From Gammaproteobacteria bacterium (GTDB lineage: Bacteria > Pseudomonadota > Gammaproteobacteria > JAADHS01), in assembly GCA_013151745.1 (NCBI GenBank), contig JAADHS010000238.1:1-39388 (forward strand): a stretch of 39,388 bases of DNA, in the 5' to 3' direction. The notes beneath the pieces are model-generated. The model did no database searches. It had not been told where the DNA came from and saw only the letters and a program-made list of their open reading frames with translations. The translations under genes were made by a program, and so were the position numbers. Below are positions 27,138-36,093 of the stretch, piece by piece (the stretch's first letter is position 1; each line of letters opens with the position of its first letter).

Positions 27138-27279
27138 CTCTGAACATTGCCCCTGAATTCAATTTGCTTAGGAGAGAGTACGAAGTGGCCTTGCATCATT
27201 CTTTGTTGATCTTCTAGAAAATTGTAGGCGTTGTTAGCGATAAGTCAAATTGAAAAGTACAGGATCGCCAGATTCCAGG

Positions 27280-28491
27280 CTATATTTTTTGGAAGACCAA
27301 TGATGCGTTGGTACCACCAAAGCCAAAGCTGTTTGACATGGTGCAATTAAGTTGCACGTTGTCGCTGCGTTTGGTTGCAATGTTCATGTTTTCTGCGGCA
27401 GGATCGAGGTCATGAATATTGGCTGAGGCGCTAATGAAGCTATGTTCCATCATGAGTAGCGAATATATGGCCTCGGCGACGCCGGCGGCACCTAATGCAT
27501 GTCCGGTTAGAGATTTGGTAGAGCTGATTACCGGGGCGGTCTCGCCAAATACAGATTGAATGGCTTCCAGTTCCTTTAAATCGCCAACAGGGGTGCTGGT
27601 GCCATGGGCGTTGACATAGTCAATGGGTGTTTTGACGGAGCTAAGTGCTTGTTTCATGCAGCGTTCGGCACCTTCTCCTGAGGGTTGAACCATATCGTGG
27701 CCGTCGGATGTAGCACCATAGCCGACGAGTTCAGCATAGATTTTTGCGCCTCGTGCTTGAGCATGCTCCAGTTCTTCCAGTACAAGAACCCCACCGCCAC
27801 CCGAAATGACAAAACCGTCGCGGTTCGCGTCATAGGGTCGAGAGGCGAGCAGAGGCGTGTCGTTGTATTTGGAGGATAACGCACCCATGGCGTCAAATAG
27901 CAATGTCATCGTCCAGTGGACTTCTTCACCTCCGCCAGCAAAGACGATATCTTGTTTGCCCATTTGAATAAGCTCGCTACCATGACCAATGCAATGTGCG
28001 CTGGTAGAGCAGGCTGAGCTGATAGAATAGTTGACGCCTTTTATACCAAAAGGAGTGGCAAGGCAGGCCGAATTGGTGCTTGACATGGTACGTGTGACCA
28101 TGTACGGGCCTACTCGCCGTAAACCTTTCTTGCGTAATGTGTCAGTTGAGAGTAGTAGATTTGCAGTTGAAGGCCCACCTGACCCCATAACCAGCCCGGA
28201 GCGAGGGTTAGACACCAAGTTTTTTTCCAGTTTCGCATCAGCAATGGCTTGCTCCATGGCGATGTAGTTGAAGGCGGCACCTTCACCCATAAAGCGCCGT
28301 ATTTTTCTGTCAATATGGTCTTCTGGGTTGAGTTTGATGTTTCCGTGAACGGCGGTACGAAATCCCAGTTCACGGTACTCTTCGTTAAAGGAAATGCCTG
28401 ATCGACCTTCTTTTAACGAAGCGAGAACTTCATTCTTATTATTGCCTATGCTCGAAACAATGCCCAAGCCTGTGATCACTACTCTGCGCAA
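27280..28491 (-). CDS. fabB: Beta-ketoacyl-ACP synthase I FabB
   Basis: 403-residue condensing enzyme of type II fatty acid synthesis, needed with FabA for unsaturated fatty acids. The Cys-His-His triad is C161 (SSACSTSAH), H296 ([12 protein letters not shown]) and H331 ([12 protein letters not shown]). [11 protein letters not shown] ends the conserved core. The start is a TTG at 28491 with AGGAG 7-8 nt upstream that overlaps the region just after the fabA stop. Cotranscribed with fabA. Confidence 0.97.
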   Translation of the reverse strand: MRRVVITGLGIVSSIGNNKNEVLASLKEGRSGISFNEEYRELGFRTAVHGNIKLNPEDHIDRKIRRFMGEGAAFNYIAMEQAIADAKLEKNLVSNPRSGLVMGSGGPSTANLLLSTDTLRKKGLRRVGPYMVTRTMSSTNSACLATPFGIKGVNYSISSACSTSAHCIGHGSELIQMGKQDIVFAGGGEEVHWTMTLLFDAMGALSSKYNDTPLLASRPYDANRDGFVISGGGGVLVLEELEHAQARGAKIYAELVGYGATSDGHDMVQPSGEGAERCMKQALSSVKTPIDYVNAHGTSTPVGDLKELEAIQSVFGETAPVISSTKSLTGHALGAAGVAEAIYSLLMMEHSFISASANIHDLDPAAENMNIATKRSDNVQLNCTMSNSFGFGGTNASLVFQKI

Positions 28492-28502
28492 AGGGTTGCT
28501 CC

Positions 28503-29024
28503 TTAAAAACCTTCTGTAGATGTAAATAAGCCTACCCGTAGATCGTTAGCGGCGTAGACTTCTTTCCCGTCAACTTCCATGGTGGCGTCAGCGATGCCCA
28601 TAACCAGTCTTCGTAATATAACTCGCTTCATGTTTATTTTATAGGTTACCATGGTTTTATCTGGTGTAACGGTTCCGGTAAATTTCACCTCTCCTACCCC
28701 TAAGGCTCGGCCTCGGCCTGGGCCACCTGACCAGCCTAAAAAAAAGCCGATAAGTTGCCACATGGCGTCCAGACCCAAACAGCCGGGCATGACTGGATCA
28801 CCTTCAAAATGGCAATTGAAAAACCACAGGTCAGGGTTGATGTCGAGTTCCGCTACAATTTCACCTTTATCATATTTGCCTCCAGAATCACTAATGTGTG
28901 CAATGCGGTCAATCATCAGCATAGGGGGGAGTGGTAGCTGCGCATTTCCTGCGCCAAAAAGTTGACTGTGCCCGCACTCTATAAGTCCCTCTCGGGAGTA
29001 GTGATTTCTTTTTTCAAATTCCAT
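28503..29024 (-). CDS. fabA: 3-hydroxydecanoyl-ACP dehydratase/isomerase FabA
   Basis: 173-residue hot-dog-fold enzyme that dehydrates 3-hydroxydecanoyl-ACP and isomerises the product to cis-3-decenoyl-ACP, the branch point to unsaturated fatty acids. The active-site His is H72 in [19 protein letters not shown], with the catalytic Asp in GLDAMWQ. The length and full sequence match the family. The ATG is preceded by AAGAG. fabB follows after 11 nt. Confidence 0.98.
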   Translation of the reverse strand: MEFEKRNHYSREGLIECGHSQLFGAGNAQLPLPPMLMIDRIAHISDSGGKYDKGEIVAELDINPDLWFFNCHFEGDPVMPGCLGLDAMWQLIGFFLGWSGGPGRGRALGVGEVKFTGTVTPDKTMVTYKINMKRVILRRLVMGIADATMEVDGKEVYAANDLRVGLFTSTEGF

Positions 29025-29335
29025 ATGTAGTTATGCTCTTGAAATGAAGGTTCGGCGCTTGTCTTGTGAATTGTTATTATCATTTTTATGTTCATAGGTT
29101 GGCCTGTGTCAACCTAGATTGCGTGTAGTTTACTACATTAATGGTCATCGTAAAAATTAGTTTTTGACGCTCAAGGGTTTCCAGTAGCGATGGCAATAAG
29201 GTGAGAGGAAGAGGCGTCGTGTCTATGTCATGGGTGAACAAAGCTTCCGGATTTTCGGAATGATTTCTGCATTTTCGTAGTTACTTTGGAGAGTGGGAAG
29301 TCAGATTGTAATTTTAGAAAGGGTTACGGTTATCG
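29025..29335. other. Intergenic region upstream of fabA
   Basis: No gene is visible. On the minus strand a possible fabA promoter is TTGACA (complement of 29107-29112), a 17-nt spacer and ATAAAA (complement of 29084-29089). The -10 is weak. No FabR- or FadR-like operator was recognised. Confidence 0.35.
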
Positions 29336-29365
29336 TCAGGAGCGACCCGATAAAATCGCTCCTGA
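29336..29365 (-). terminator. Hairpin downstream of the rhlE-like gene
   Basis: TCAGGAGCGA (29336-29345) and TCGCTCCTGA (29356-29365) form a perfect 10-bp stem with a 10-nt loop, 27 bp after the helicase stop. There is no clear T-run on the minus strand, so it may need Rho or may mainly stabilise the 3' end. Confidence 0.5.
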
Positions 29366-29391
29366 AGCTTATCTAAATTGAGGGGGAAAGA

Positions 29392-30678
29392 TTAAGATTC
29401 TGCTCTTGAACGCTGAAACCTTTTAGATGAGGTGTTGCCATAAGGGCGTGCAGTCGAATTGCGTGGATTAGAAAAGCGCCGTCCGTTTTTGCTGAAGTTG
29501 TTGTTCCGTTTTTTAGCAAACCCATTTGTTTTCGGTATGGGTTTGCTCGGTTCTAGACCTTCAATGGTTTTTCTTTCCAGTTTGCTGCCTGTTAAGCGTT
29601 CGATACGACTTAGTTTGATCCAGTCTTCGGGTCCAATCAGGGACATAGCGACGCCGGTGGCGCCGCCTCGTCCTGTTCTGCCTATGCGGTGGATATAATC
29701 TTCGGCCGCCATGGGTAAATCAAAGTTAATGACGTGGCTGATTCCTTTAATGTCAAGCCCTCGTGCCGCAACGTCAGTGGCCACTAACAGTTGTATTTTT
29801 TTTCGTCGTAGTTGCTCGACAGTACGATTGCGATTGCCTTGTTTCATATCTCCGTGCAGAGCGGCACAGCGATGTCCTTGGTTCGCCAAACTTAAGGCCA
29901 GTCGATCGGCGCTTTTTTTAGTTGCCGTAAAGATAATAGCTTGAGTGAGTTGGGGGTCTTCAAGTAGATGGGTGAGCAGGGCGCGTTTGTGTTGTATGTC
30001 ATCAGCCTGGTGGATATGCTGCATAATTGATGAGTGATTGTCTTTGACGCTTGCTACAGCAACGCGTACGGGGTTGTTAAGTATCTTTTTAGCTATTTTT
30101 TCAATGGCACCTTCCAGTGTTGCGGAAAACAATAAAGTTTGTTTGTCTTTTGGTGCTTCGGCAGCAATGCGTTCAACATCATTGATAAAGCCCATATCTA
30201 ACATTCTGTCTGCTTCATCAAGAATGAAGAGTTCGAGGCGGGAAAAATCAACCCGACCTTGGTTCATGTGATCAATAAGTCGTCCAGGTGTGGCAACCAG
30301 GATGTCTGACGGGCGCGCAAGTATGCGCTCTTGAGGGGCGTAGGGTACCCCGCCTACGATCGTTGCAAAATTTATTCGTGTAAACCGTCCAATTTGCCGG
30401 GTCGCTTGTGTCACTTGTTTGGCAAGTTCGCGAGTGGGCGTTAAAATAATGGCGCGTGGACCTCGGCCGCTTTTTGTTGACGGGGTGAGCAATCGTTGTA
30501 TTGCCGGGAGTGCGAAAGCGGCGGTTTTACCTGTTCCGGTTTGCGCTGATGCCATAATATCACGTCCCTCTAAACTGGGAGGGATGGTTTGTTTTTGTAC
30601 CTCTGTGGGTGTCTCGAAGTTGCTGGCTGTGAGTGCTTCAAGTATTTTTGGATGTAAATCAAAGCTGGAAAAAGACAA
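29392..30678 (-). CDS. rhlE: DEAD-box RNA helicase, RhlE type
   Basis: 428-residue ATP-dependent RNA helicase. In order: Q motif (FETPTEVQKQTIPPSL), motif I AQTGTGKT (45-52), PTRELA, TPGR, DEAD (154-157), SAT, and motif VI HRIGRTGRGG. The C-terminal 60 residues are basic and rich in Asn, Arg and Ser, as in RhlE, where the tail binds RNA. The start is a TTG at 30678 with AGGAG about 8 nt upstream (MSFSSFDLHPKILEAL); the sequence has no ATG there. It has a long 5' gap, so it may be post-transcriptionally controlled, as are cold-induced helicases. Confidence 0.93.
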   Translation of the reverse strand: MSFSSFDLHPKILEALTASNFETPTEVQKQTIPPSLEGRDIMASAQTGTGKTAAFALPAIQRLLTPSTKSGRGPRAIILTPTRELAKQVTQATRQIGRFTRINFATIVGGVPYAPQERILARPSDILVATPGRLIDHMNQGRVDFSRLELFILDEADRMLDMGFINDVERIAAEAPKDKQTLLFSATLEGAIEKIAKKILNNPVRVAVASVKDNHSSIMQHIHQADDIQHKRALLTHLLEDPQLTQAIIFTATKKSADRLALSLANQGHRCAALHGDMKQGNRNRTVEQLRRKKIQLLVATDVAARGLDIKGISHVINFDLPMAAEDYIHRIGRTGRGGATGVAMSLIGPEDWIKLSRIERLTGSKLERKTIEGLEPSKPIPKTNGFAKKRNNNFSKNGRRFSNPRNSTARPYGNTSSKRFQRSRAES

Positions 30679-31167
30679 AATTATTCTCCTGTGACCGCCA
30701 CGTTTGAATGGCCGTATTGTAATGAATATCTGACTTGTTACTGTTTGGAGGCTGGTCGTTGGCGGGAGAGGGTGCGCTTGACTTACTACTGTAATGTAAA
30801 TTAGGCGTCTGGATCCGCGTGGTGCGCGAGCTAACAGTACTGTAAAATATTTTTTTATTTATGGTATATATGCCGGTCGACTCAGGCTTGGTTCAAGCTG
30901 GATCAGAATCTCAGGTTTGTGCCGATTTTTCGATGGGCATACGTTGTGTGCGACTTCTGGTGATTGAGATCCAATAAATTATTGATTCTCAGTCTTAGTC
31001 GGAAGTGTGGGATTATACGGATTTTTTTAAATAAATCCAGCCTTAGAGCGGAAATGTTTAATGTTATTATGATATGGTTCCGTTTTAAATGCGCGTTAGA
31101 GCTGGGTACGTGTATTTTTTAAGACGTTTAACTACAGATTTAACTTAGAAGTAAGGGGTTTTGGGTC
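30679..31167. other. 489-bp gap between divergent rhlE and the DUF2231 gene
   Basis: No credible ORF. It contains an imperfect long hairpin at about 30952-31007, with a core palindrome TGAGATCCAATAAATTATTG (two mismatches) and outer arms ACTTC. This could be the long structured leader of the helicase mRNA or another small repeat. Both divergent promoters must lie here, but no strong -35/-10 pair stands out. Confidence 0.4.
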
Positions 31168-31803
31168 ATGGTAGAAATAATTCCGAATTGGCATCCGCTT
31201 TTTGTACATTTCACTGTGGCATTACTCTCGATTTCCGTTGTGTTGTTTACCTTGACAAAGTTGGTGACAGATTGGCGATTGGAAGATCAATGGCTGGCAA
31301 CAGCTTATTGGAATTTGTGGATTGGTGTTGCCATTTCGGTGGTGACTGTCATTGCCGGGTTTATTGCTTTTAATTCTGTCGGACATGATACACCGTCACA
31401 TGTTGCCATGTTGGATCATCGTCTCTGGGCTTTATTGACGTTTGCTTTATTTTTTGTGATGGCTATCTGGGCAGTGATTCAATATCGCAGTGAAAAAAAC
31501 CCCACGACCCTTTTTATTTGTATTCTATTGGTTGGTTTGTTTATGTTGTCCAGTACGGCTTGGCGCGGTGGTGAATTAGTTTACCGTCATGGCTTGGGTG
31601 TGATGTCTCTTCCAGATAAAGATGATCATGGCCATGCGGAGGGTGCCCAGGAGCATGAGCACGGTAATGATAGTGAGCAGCCGGAGGAGGAAGGCCATAG
31701 TGATGGCCGTCATGGGGAAGAGATGCAAGAAAAGGGAGGCCATGGAAAAACGCCTGGTGAGGCACTTGAATCCCCATTAATAAACAGCAGAGAAAAGCGG
31801 TAA
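31168..31803 (+). CDS. DUF2231 membrane protein with a histidine-rich tail
   Basis: 211-residue inner-membrane protein. Four hydrophobic segments are visible: near 10-33, 48-70, 86-105 and 113-130. Conserved motifs include NWHPLFVHFTVAL and LDHRLWALLTF, with histidines typical of DUF2231, a family suggested to bind heme or metals. The soluble C-terminal tail (about 150-205) is acidic and contains seven His in HGHAEGAQEHEHG-like repeats, a likely metal-binding tail. AAGGGG precedes the ATG. It lies 54 bp upstream of sspA and may be cotranscribed with it. Confidence 0.82.
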   Translation: MVEIIPNWHPLFVHFTVALLSISVVLFTLTKLVTDWRLEDQWLATAYWNLWIGVAISVVTVIAGFIAFNSVGHDTPSHVAMLDHRLWALLTFALFFVMAIWAVIQYRSEKNPTTLFICILLVGLFMLSSTAWRGGELVYRHGLGVMSLPDKDDHGHAEGAQEHEHGNDSEQPEEEGHSDGRHGEEMQEKGGHGKTPGEALESPLINSREKR

Positions 31804-31857
31804 GGAAAATGGTAGACTGTTGGACTTGTCTAAACGTTTTGGATTGGGGAGCATTTC

Positions 31858-32487
31858 ATGGGGTTGGTTGCCAATCGTAAATCTGCGATGACTTTGCACT
31901 CAGGATCTTTGGATCCGATGAGTCATCGTGTACGTATTGTTCTGGCTGAAAAAAATGTTTCGGTAAAGATTATAGATATTGCTCCTGATGAAAATTTATC
32001 AGAGGATTTGTTAGCGCTCAATCCGTACAATTCGGTTCCCACCCTGGTGGATCGGGATTTAGCGTTATACACCCCCCATATTATAATAGAATACCTTGAT
32101 GAGCGTTATCCACATCCTCCTTTGATGCCAATTGATCCCGTGTTGCGCGCTCAGTCACGTACTTTTCTGTATCGTATAGAAAGGGATTGGTATAGTTTGC
32201 TGGATGATCTTCAGAGTAAAAAGATACCCGTGGCGGAGAATGCCAGAAAAATATTGAGCGATAGTTTAACGGCAGTGGCACCTATTTTTTTGCAAAAACC
32301 TTTTTTTATGAGTGATGAGTTTAGTTTGATTGATTGCCATGTTGCTCCCATTTTGTGGCGGCTTAAGTCTTATGGTATTGATTTACCCCCTCAAGCCAAA
32401 CCCTTGATGGATTATGCGGATAAACTCTTTGTTCGTGAAGGTTTTCAAAATAGTTTAACGGTTGCAGAACGAGACTTGGGCAATTGA
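31858..32487 (+). CDS. sspA: Stringent starvation protein A SspA
   Basis: 209-residue GST-fold protein that binds RNA polymerase and modulates transcription under starvation and acid stress. It resembles E. coli SspA throughout: NRKSAMTLHSGS, HRVRIVLAEKNVS, NSVPTLVDRDLALY, EYLDERYPHPPLMPIDPV and SDEFSLIDCHVAPILWR. It lacks a GST catalytic residue, as in the family. GGGGAG lies before the ATG. The stop overlaps the sspB ATG by one base. Confidence 0.96.
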   Translation: MGLVANRKSAMTLHSGSLDPMSHRVRIVLAEKNVSVKIIDIAPDENLSEDLLALNPYNSVPTLVDRDLALYTPHIIIEYLDERYPHPPLMPIDPVLRAQSRTFLYRIERDWYSLLDDLQSKKIPVAENARKILSDSLTAVAPIFLQKPFFMSDEFSLIDCHVAPILWRLKSYGIDLPPQAKPLMDYADKLFVREGFQNSLTVAERDLGN

Positions 32488-32879
32488 TGACTTCTAGCCG
32501 ACCTTATCTGATAAGAGCGATTCATGAATGGATTGTGGATAACGAATATACACCCTATGTTTTGGTTAATGCCATAGAAGATGGGGTGGTTGTTCCGCAG
32601 CAGCATGTTGAAAATGATAAAATCATATTAAACTTGAGCCCCAAAGCAATACAATGCTTACATTTGGGTAATGACCTGATAGAATTTGAGGCGCGGTTTA
32701 GCGGTACGGCAATGATTGTTAGTGTGCCTCCTGTAGCGGTTATGGCTATTTATGCACGAGAAAATGGCCAAGGTATGATTTTTGAGAAGGAAGAACCGGA
32801 TAGCAGCCCATCTTCAGAGCCAGGAAAATCAAAACGATCTAAACCTAAACCGCGACCTAATTTAAGAGTTGTAAAATAA
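32487..32879 (+). CDS. sspB: ClpXP adaptor SspB
   Basis: 130-residue adaptor that delivers ssrA-tagged proteins to ClpXP. The folded substrate-binding domain is YLIRAIHEWIVDNEYTPYVL through NLSPKAIQCLHLGNDLIEFEA. A flexible Ser/Pro/Lys-rich linker leads to the C-terminal ClpX-binding tail LRVVK, which is intact. The ATG at 32487 overlaps the sspA stop, so expression is coupled; an adjacent in-frame TTG is ignored. Confidence 0.96.
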   Translation: MTSSRPYLIRAIHEWIVDNEYTPYVLVNAIEDGVVVPQQHVENDKIILNLSPKAIQCLHLGNDLIEFEARFSGTAMIVSVPPVAVMAIYARENGQGMIFEKEEPDSSPSSEPGKSKRSKPKPRPNLRVVK

Positions 32880-32932
32880 ATAAATCAGGGTGTGCTCATC
32901 CCTGTACGGAAGTTATAACCCCAAAAAAACCA

Positions 32933-33084
32933 GTTAACCAGCATTTCTCACAGGGACGCGCGAAGATCGCGCAGGATATTGTGAGCGAGAGGAATAACAG
33001 TGTCTATTTCCGAGCGAACAAGATTCATTGTGGAAACAATAAACTAGAGAGATCGTGTGGATCCTGAGAGAAATGCGGGTTAAC
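32933..33084. repeat. 152-bp inverted-repeat element between convergent sspB and cobS
   Basis: GTTAACCAGCATTTCTCACA followed by GG (32933-32954) matches the reverse complement of 33063-33084 at 20 of 22 positions. The interior is non-coding. Flanking it, TAAATCAGGGTGTGCTCA at 32881 and TAAATCAGGGATGCTCA at 33125 form a near-direct repeat that could mark the element borders. It is another MITE-like candidate. Confidence 0.5.
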
Positions 33085-33159
33085 CCTGCTGAGAGGGTTG
33101 ATCTAGGATAAAGTCACTCCACTTTAAATCAGGGATGCTCACCTAAAAAAATCGAATGT

Positions 33160-33897
33160 CTACAAAAACAAAATGGCAGAAACTAAAACGGTAGTTTCTA
33201 TTATTTCCAGCAAGGCACCCGCGACATCGCCACTCATTCCTCCGAGGCGGCGCATTGCCATGTTGCGTAACAAGGCGAAAACAAACAGCGCCACTAAAAT
33301 CAACCACAGGCTATTATTTCCGGCTAAAAAAAGTGTGCCTGTGGCTACGATAATCATAACGCAGATCAGAGCGCGGCGTGGCAAATGGGTGGCAAGAGCC
33401 CAGCCCAACCCTTGCTTTCGAACATAAGGTGTTGTCATGAACAATAAGGGCAGCGCCGTTCTGCTCAGTAGAGGCGCAAATAACAAGACCAGTATCTGGT
33501 CTGCTTCTATGATCGCCTGGAGTGCGGCGAATTTCACCAGTAACAATAAAACAATAGAGACAACCCCGGCAGCGCCACAGCGAGGGTCTTTCATAATGGC
33601 GAGTGTTTTTTCGCGGTCGCCTAACCCCCCTACCCAAGCATCAGCGCTGTCTGCCAGGCCATCCAGGTGCAAACCGCCAGTGAGCGCAACCCAGAAGGTC
33701 AGCACGATAGCCGCACTGAGTAGTGTGGGCGCACCATTTAAGATGAAAGTGAGTACGATAAGCAGTGCACCAATCAGCAACCCCACCAGTGGATAATAGA
33801 CCAGGGATCGGCCTATGTCTTTCTCGTTTAAATCAAAATTCAGGCGCACAGGCAGTTGCGTTAGAAATTGAATCGCGATAAGCAACGGTCGAATCAT
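33160..33897 (-). CDS. cobS: Adenosylcobinamide-GDP ribazoletransferase CobS
   Basis: 245-residue inner-membrane enzyme that joins adenosylcobinamide-GDP to alpha-ribazole (phosphate), the last assembly step of cobalamin. The signature is GGLHLDGLADSADAWVGG with acidic metal ligands, then EKTLAIMKDPRCGAAGV. Multiple hydrophobic helices follow. Its ATG overlaps the cobC stop by 4 nt. It is the last gene of the operon, convergent with sspB. Confidence 0.96.
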   Translation of the reverse strand: MIRPLLIAIQFLTQLPVRLNFDLNEKDIGRSLVYYPLVGLLIGALLIVLTFILNGAPTLLSAAIVLTFWVALTGGLHLDGLADSADAWVGGLGDREKTLAIMKDPRCGAAGVVSIVLLLLVKFAALQAIIEADQILVLLFAPLLSRTALPLLFMTTPYVRKQGLGWALATHLPRRALICVMIIVATGTLFLAGNNSLWLILVALFVFALLRNMAMRRLGGMSGDVAGALLEIIETTVLVSAILFL

Positions 33898-34496
33898 GCG
33901 TGCTTCTTCAGTCGGGCGGAACCATCCGGTTTTTGAGCAAGTTCGACATGAATACGCTGTAGTGCCGCATGTTTAACCTCAAATTCCAAAAGTTTTTTAA
34001 TGGGATGTTGCTGGAGATGACAGAGCAATACCCGAATCACGCCGCCGTGCGTGATCAGCAAAACGTTTTGATTTGCATGGCGGCTCACAATATCCCGCCA
34101 AGAGAGCAGCACTCGTGTTGAAAAATGTGTCAATGATTCTGCATCTGGAGGCGTATACTTTTCAGGGTCAGCCCAGAACTGTTGCAGCGCACCGGCATTT
34201 GTTTCCATCAACTCCTCGGTCGAGCGTCCCTCCCAGGCACCAAAATGCATTTCTTTCAAACGTTCGTCGAAAGTCAGCGGTATAGCGTGACGCTGCCCCA
34301 ACGCCTGTGCAAAATCCGCGCAACGCTGTAAAGGGGAAGAAATAATATGATCCCAACAAAAGGTTTCTTTTTCTACCGCAGTCCAGAGCTGTGTCCAGCC
34401 AAGTCCAGTGAGTGGGTCATCCGTACTGCCACGGAAACAGGTTCCTCCCACGGTGTCACCATGGCGCAGCAAATCAATTGTCGTATTCATTGCCAT
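33894..34496 (-). CDS. cobC: Histidine phosphatase, probable alpha-ribazole phosphatase CobC
   Basis: About 200-residue histidine phosphatase. The catalytic His is in IDLLRHGDT, and further motifs are FDERLKEMHFGAWEGRSTEEL and LLITHGGVIRVLL. Position between cobT and cobS supports removal of the 5'-phosphate from alpha-ribazole phosphate or cobalamin phosphate. The ATG at 34496 starts 1 nt after the stop of the frame-shifted cobT remainder; upstream in-frame codons lie inside cobT and are excluded. A second ATG two codons later is possible. Confidence 0.9.
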   Translation of the reverse strand: MAMNTTIDLLRHGDTVGGTCFRGSTDDPLTGLGWTQLWTAVEKETFCWDHIISSPLQRCADFAQALGQRHAIPLTFDERLKEMHFGAWEGRSTEELMETNAGALQQFWADPEKYTPPDAESLTHFSTRVLLSWRDIVSRHANQNVLLITHGGVIRVLLCHLQQHPIKKLLEFEVKHAALQRIHVELAQKPDGSARLKKHA

Positions 34497-34497
34497 T

Positions 34498-35545
34498 TTA
34501 TAACTTTTCAGATATTTCAGCTTCAGAGAACGTTGCCATGTCATTGTGTAATGCACAAGCCAGGCGGAGTAACGGTACAGCAACGGCAGCACCACTGCCT
34601 TCCCCCAGGCGCATTCCTAGGTCAAGTAACGGCTCGGCATGCAATGCGTGTAAAATGTGTTGATGACCCGGTTCGGCAGAAGAATGAGAATAGAGCAACC
34701 AATCGGCTACACCGACACACTGTTGGCTGGCGACCAACGCCGCTGCACCAGCGATGAATCCGTCCACGAGTACCGGTACGCCCATTTGCGCGCACGGCCA
34801 GCGCGGCAATTTCAAAACCACCGAAGTAACGTAATGCCGTAACGGGCGAGTCTATTTGCCTTTTATGTAATTTAAGTGCCGAGTTAATCACGTTAATTTT
34901 ATGTAATACACCATCTGAACTCAACCCGGTTCCCGGGCCTGCTAACGTTTCAACGGAAGTTTCCGTCAATATTGCGGCCAGCGCCGTTGCGGCGGAAGTA
35001 TTGCCTATCCCCATTTCGCCGCCAATAAATAGATCCACCCCTTGGGTCACCGCACGTTCAGCACTTTGCCGTCCCACATTCATGGCCTGCGCCAATTGAT
35101 GCTCACTCATGGCCGCTTCTTTGGCAAAATTAGCCGTTCCAGGCCCCAATTGTTGATTACTAACATTAGGTAAAGTGCCAGGATCAACGACCGTTCCGAG
35201 GTCGAGGTTCACCACTTCCAGCTTTGCGTTGAGTTCTCGTGCCAGGACGTTGATCGCCGCACCACCATGGGCAAAGTTACGAAGCATTTCAGCGGTTACC
35301 GCCTGGGGGAATGCTGAGACACCTTCCACAGCAATACCATGATCGCCAGCAAAAATAACAATACGAACTTGATCCAGTCCAGGTCGTTCTTTGCCTTGCA
35401 TCGCTGCTAATTGTACCGCTATCGATTCCAAACGCCCCAAAGCACCTGGTGGTTTAGTCAAGATAGCCTGGCGTACTTCTGCGGCAGCACGGGCTTCAGT
35501 GTTGAGCTGGGCGCTGGGTACTTTTAACCATTCGGACTTGTCCAT
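34498..35545 (-). pseudogene. cobT: Nicotinate-nucleotide-DMB phosphoribosyltransferase CobT, frameshifted
   Basis: CobT activates the lower ligand dimethylbenzimidazole as alpha-ribazole phosphate. The N-terminal 240 residues are normal (KPPGALGRLESIAVQLA, FAGDHGIAVEGVSAFP, GGEMGIGNTSAATA), up to [11 protein letters not shown]. There the frame changes at about 34786-34803; the rest ([27 protein letters not shown]-like, [14 protein letters not shown] with the catalytic Glu) continues in another frame to a stop at 34498. Family spacing suggests about 11 nt are missing. This is not a homopolymer slip. If real, CobT is inactive and the operon depends on another route or is decaying. Confidence 0.85.
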
Positions 35546-35547
35546 TC

Positions 35548-36093
35548 TTACTTTTCCTTCGTTGTTAACGACTCAACACTTTCGTTTTTTAAAATGTGGG
35601 GGAGACCCGCGATGCATAATATAACTTGCTCACATTGCTGAGCAACGGCCTGATGCAATAAGCCCGCTTCATCACAAAACCGACGTGTCAGCTCGCCCAG
35701 TGGCACAATGCCCATGCTGGTTTCGTTACTCACGAAAATGATACGTCCTGGCAAGGTCGGCAGGGTTTCCAGGAATGCATTTAATTCTTTTTCAAACTGT
35801 GTTTGATTTTCGACGCAAAGTAGATTGGTTAGCCATGAGGTCAAGCAGTCGACCAGCAGGCAACGTTCTGTAGACGCATATTGTTTCAAGCATGTGGCCA
35901 AGGCATAAGGCGCTTCCGCCACTGCCCAGCTTTCTGGTCGGCGCTGACGATGCAGGGCGATGCGGTGTTGCATTGCTTCGTCACTGGGCAAGGCGGTTGC
36001 GATATAGGTTACGGTCAAAGCACTCTCCACTGCAGCCTGTTCGGCCAAGTGACTCTTGCCCGAGCGTACGCCACCTAAAATGAGTTGCTTCAT
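35548..36093 (-). CDS. cobU: Adenosylcobinamide kinase/GMP transferase CobU
   Basis: 181-residue bifunctional enzyme that phosphorylates adenosylcobinamide and then adds GMP. The P-loop is [15 protein letters not shown] at the N-terminus. [16 protein letters not shown] includes the conserved substrate segment, followed by [13 protein letters not shown] and [13 protein letters not shown]. The ATG overlaps the cobQ stop by 4 nt, and cobT follows after 2 nt. Confidence 0.95.
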   Translation of the reverse strand: MKQLILGGVRSGKSHLAEQAAVESALTVTYIATALPSDEAMQHRIALHRQRRPESWAVAEAPYALATCLKQYASTERCLLVDCLTSWLTNLLCVENQTQFEKELNAFLETLPTLPGRIIFVSNETSMGIVPLGELTRRFCDEAGLLHQAVAQQCEQVILCIAGLPHILKNESVESLTTKEK

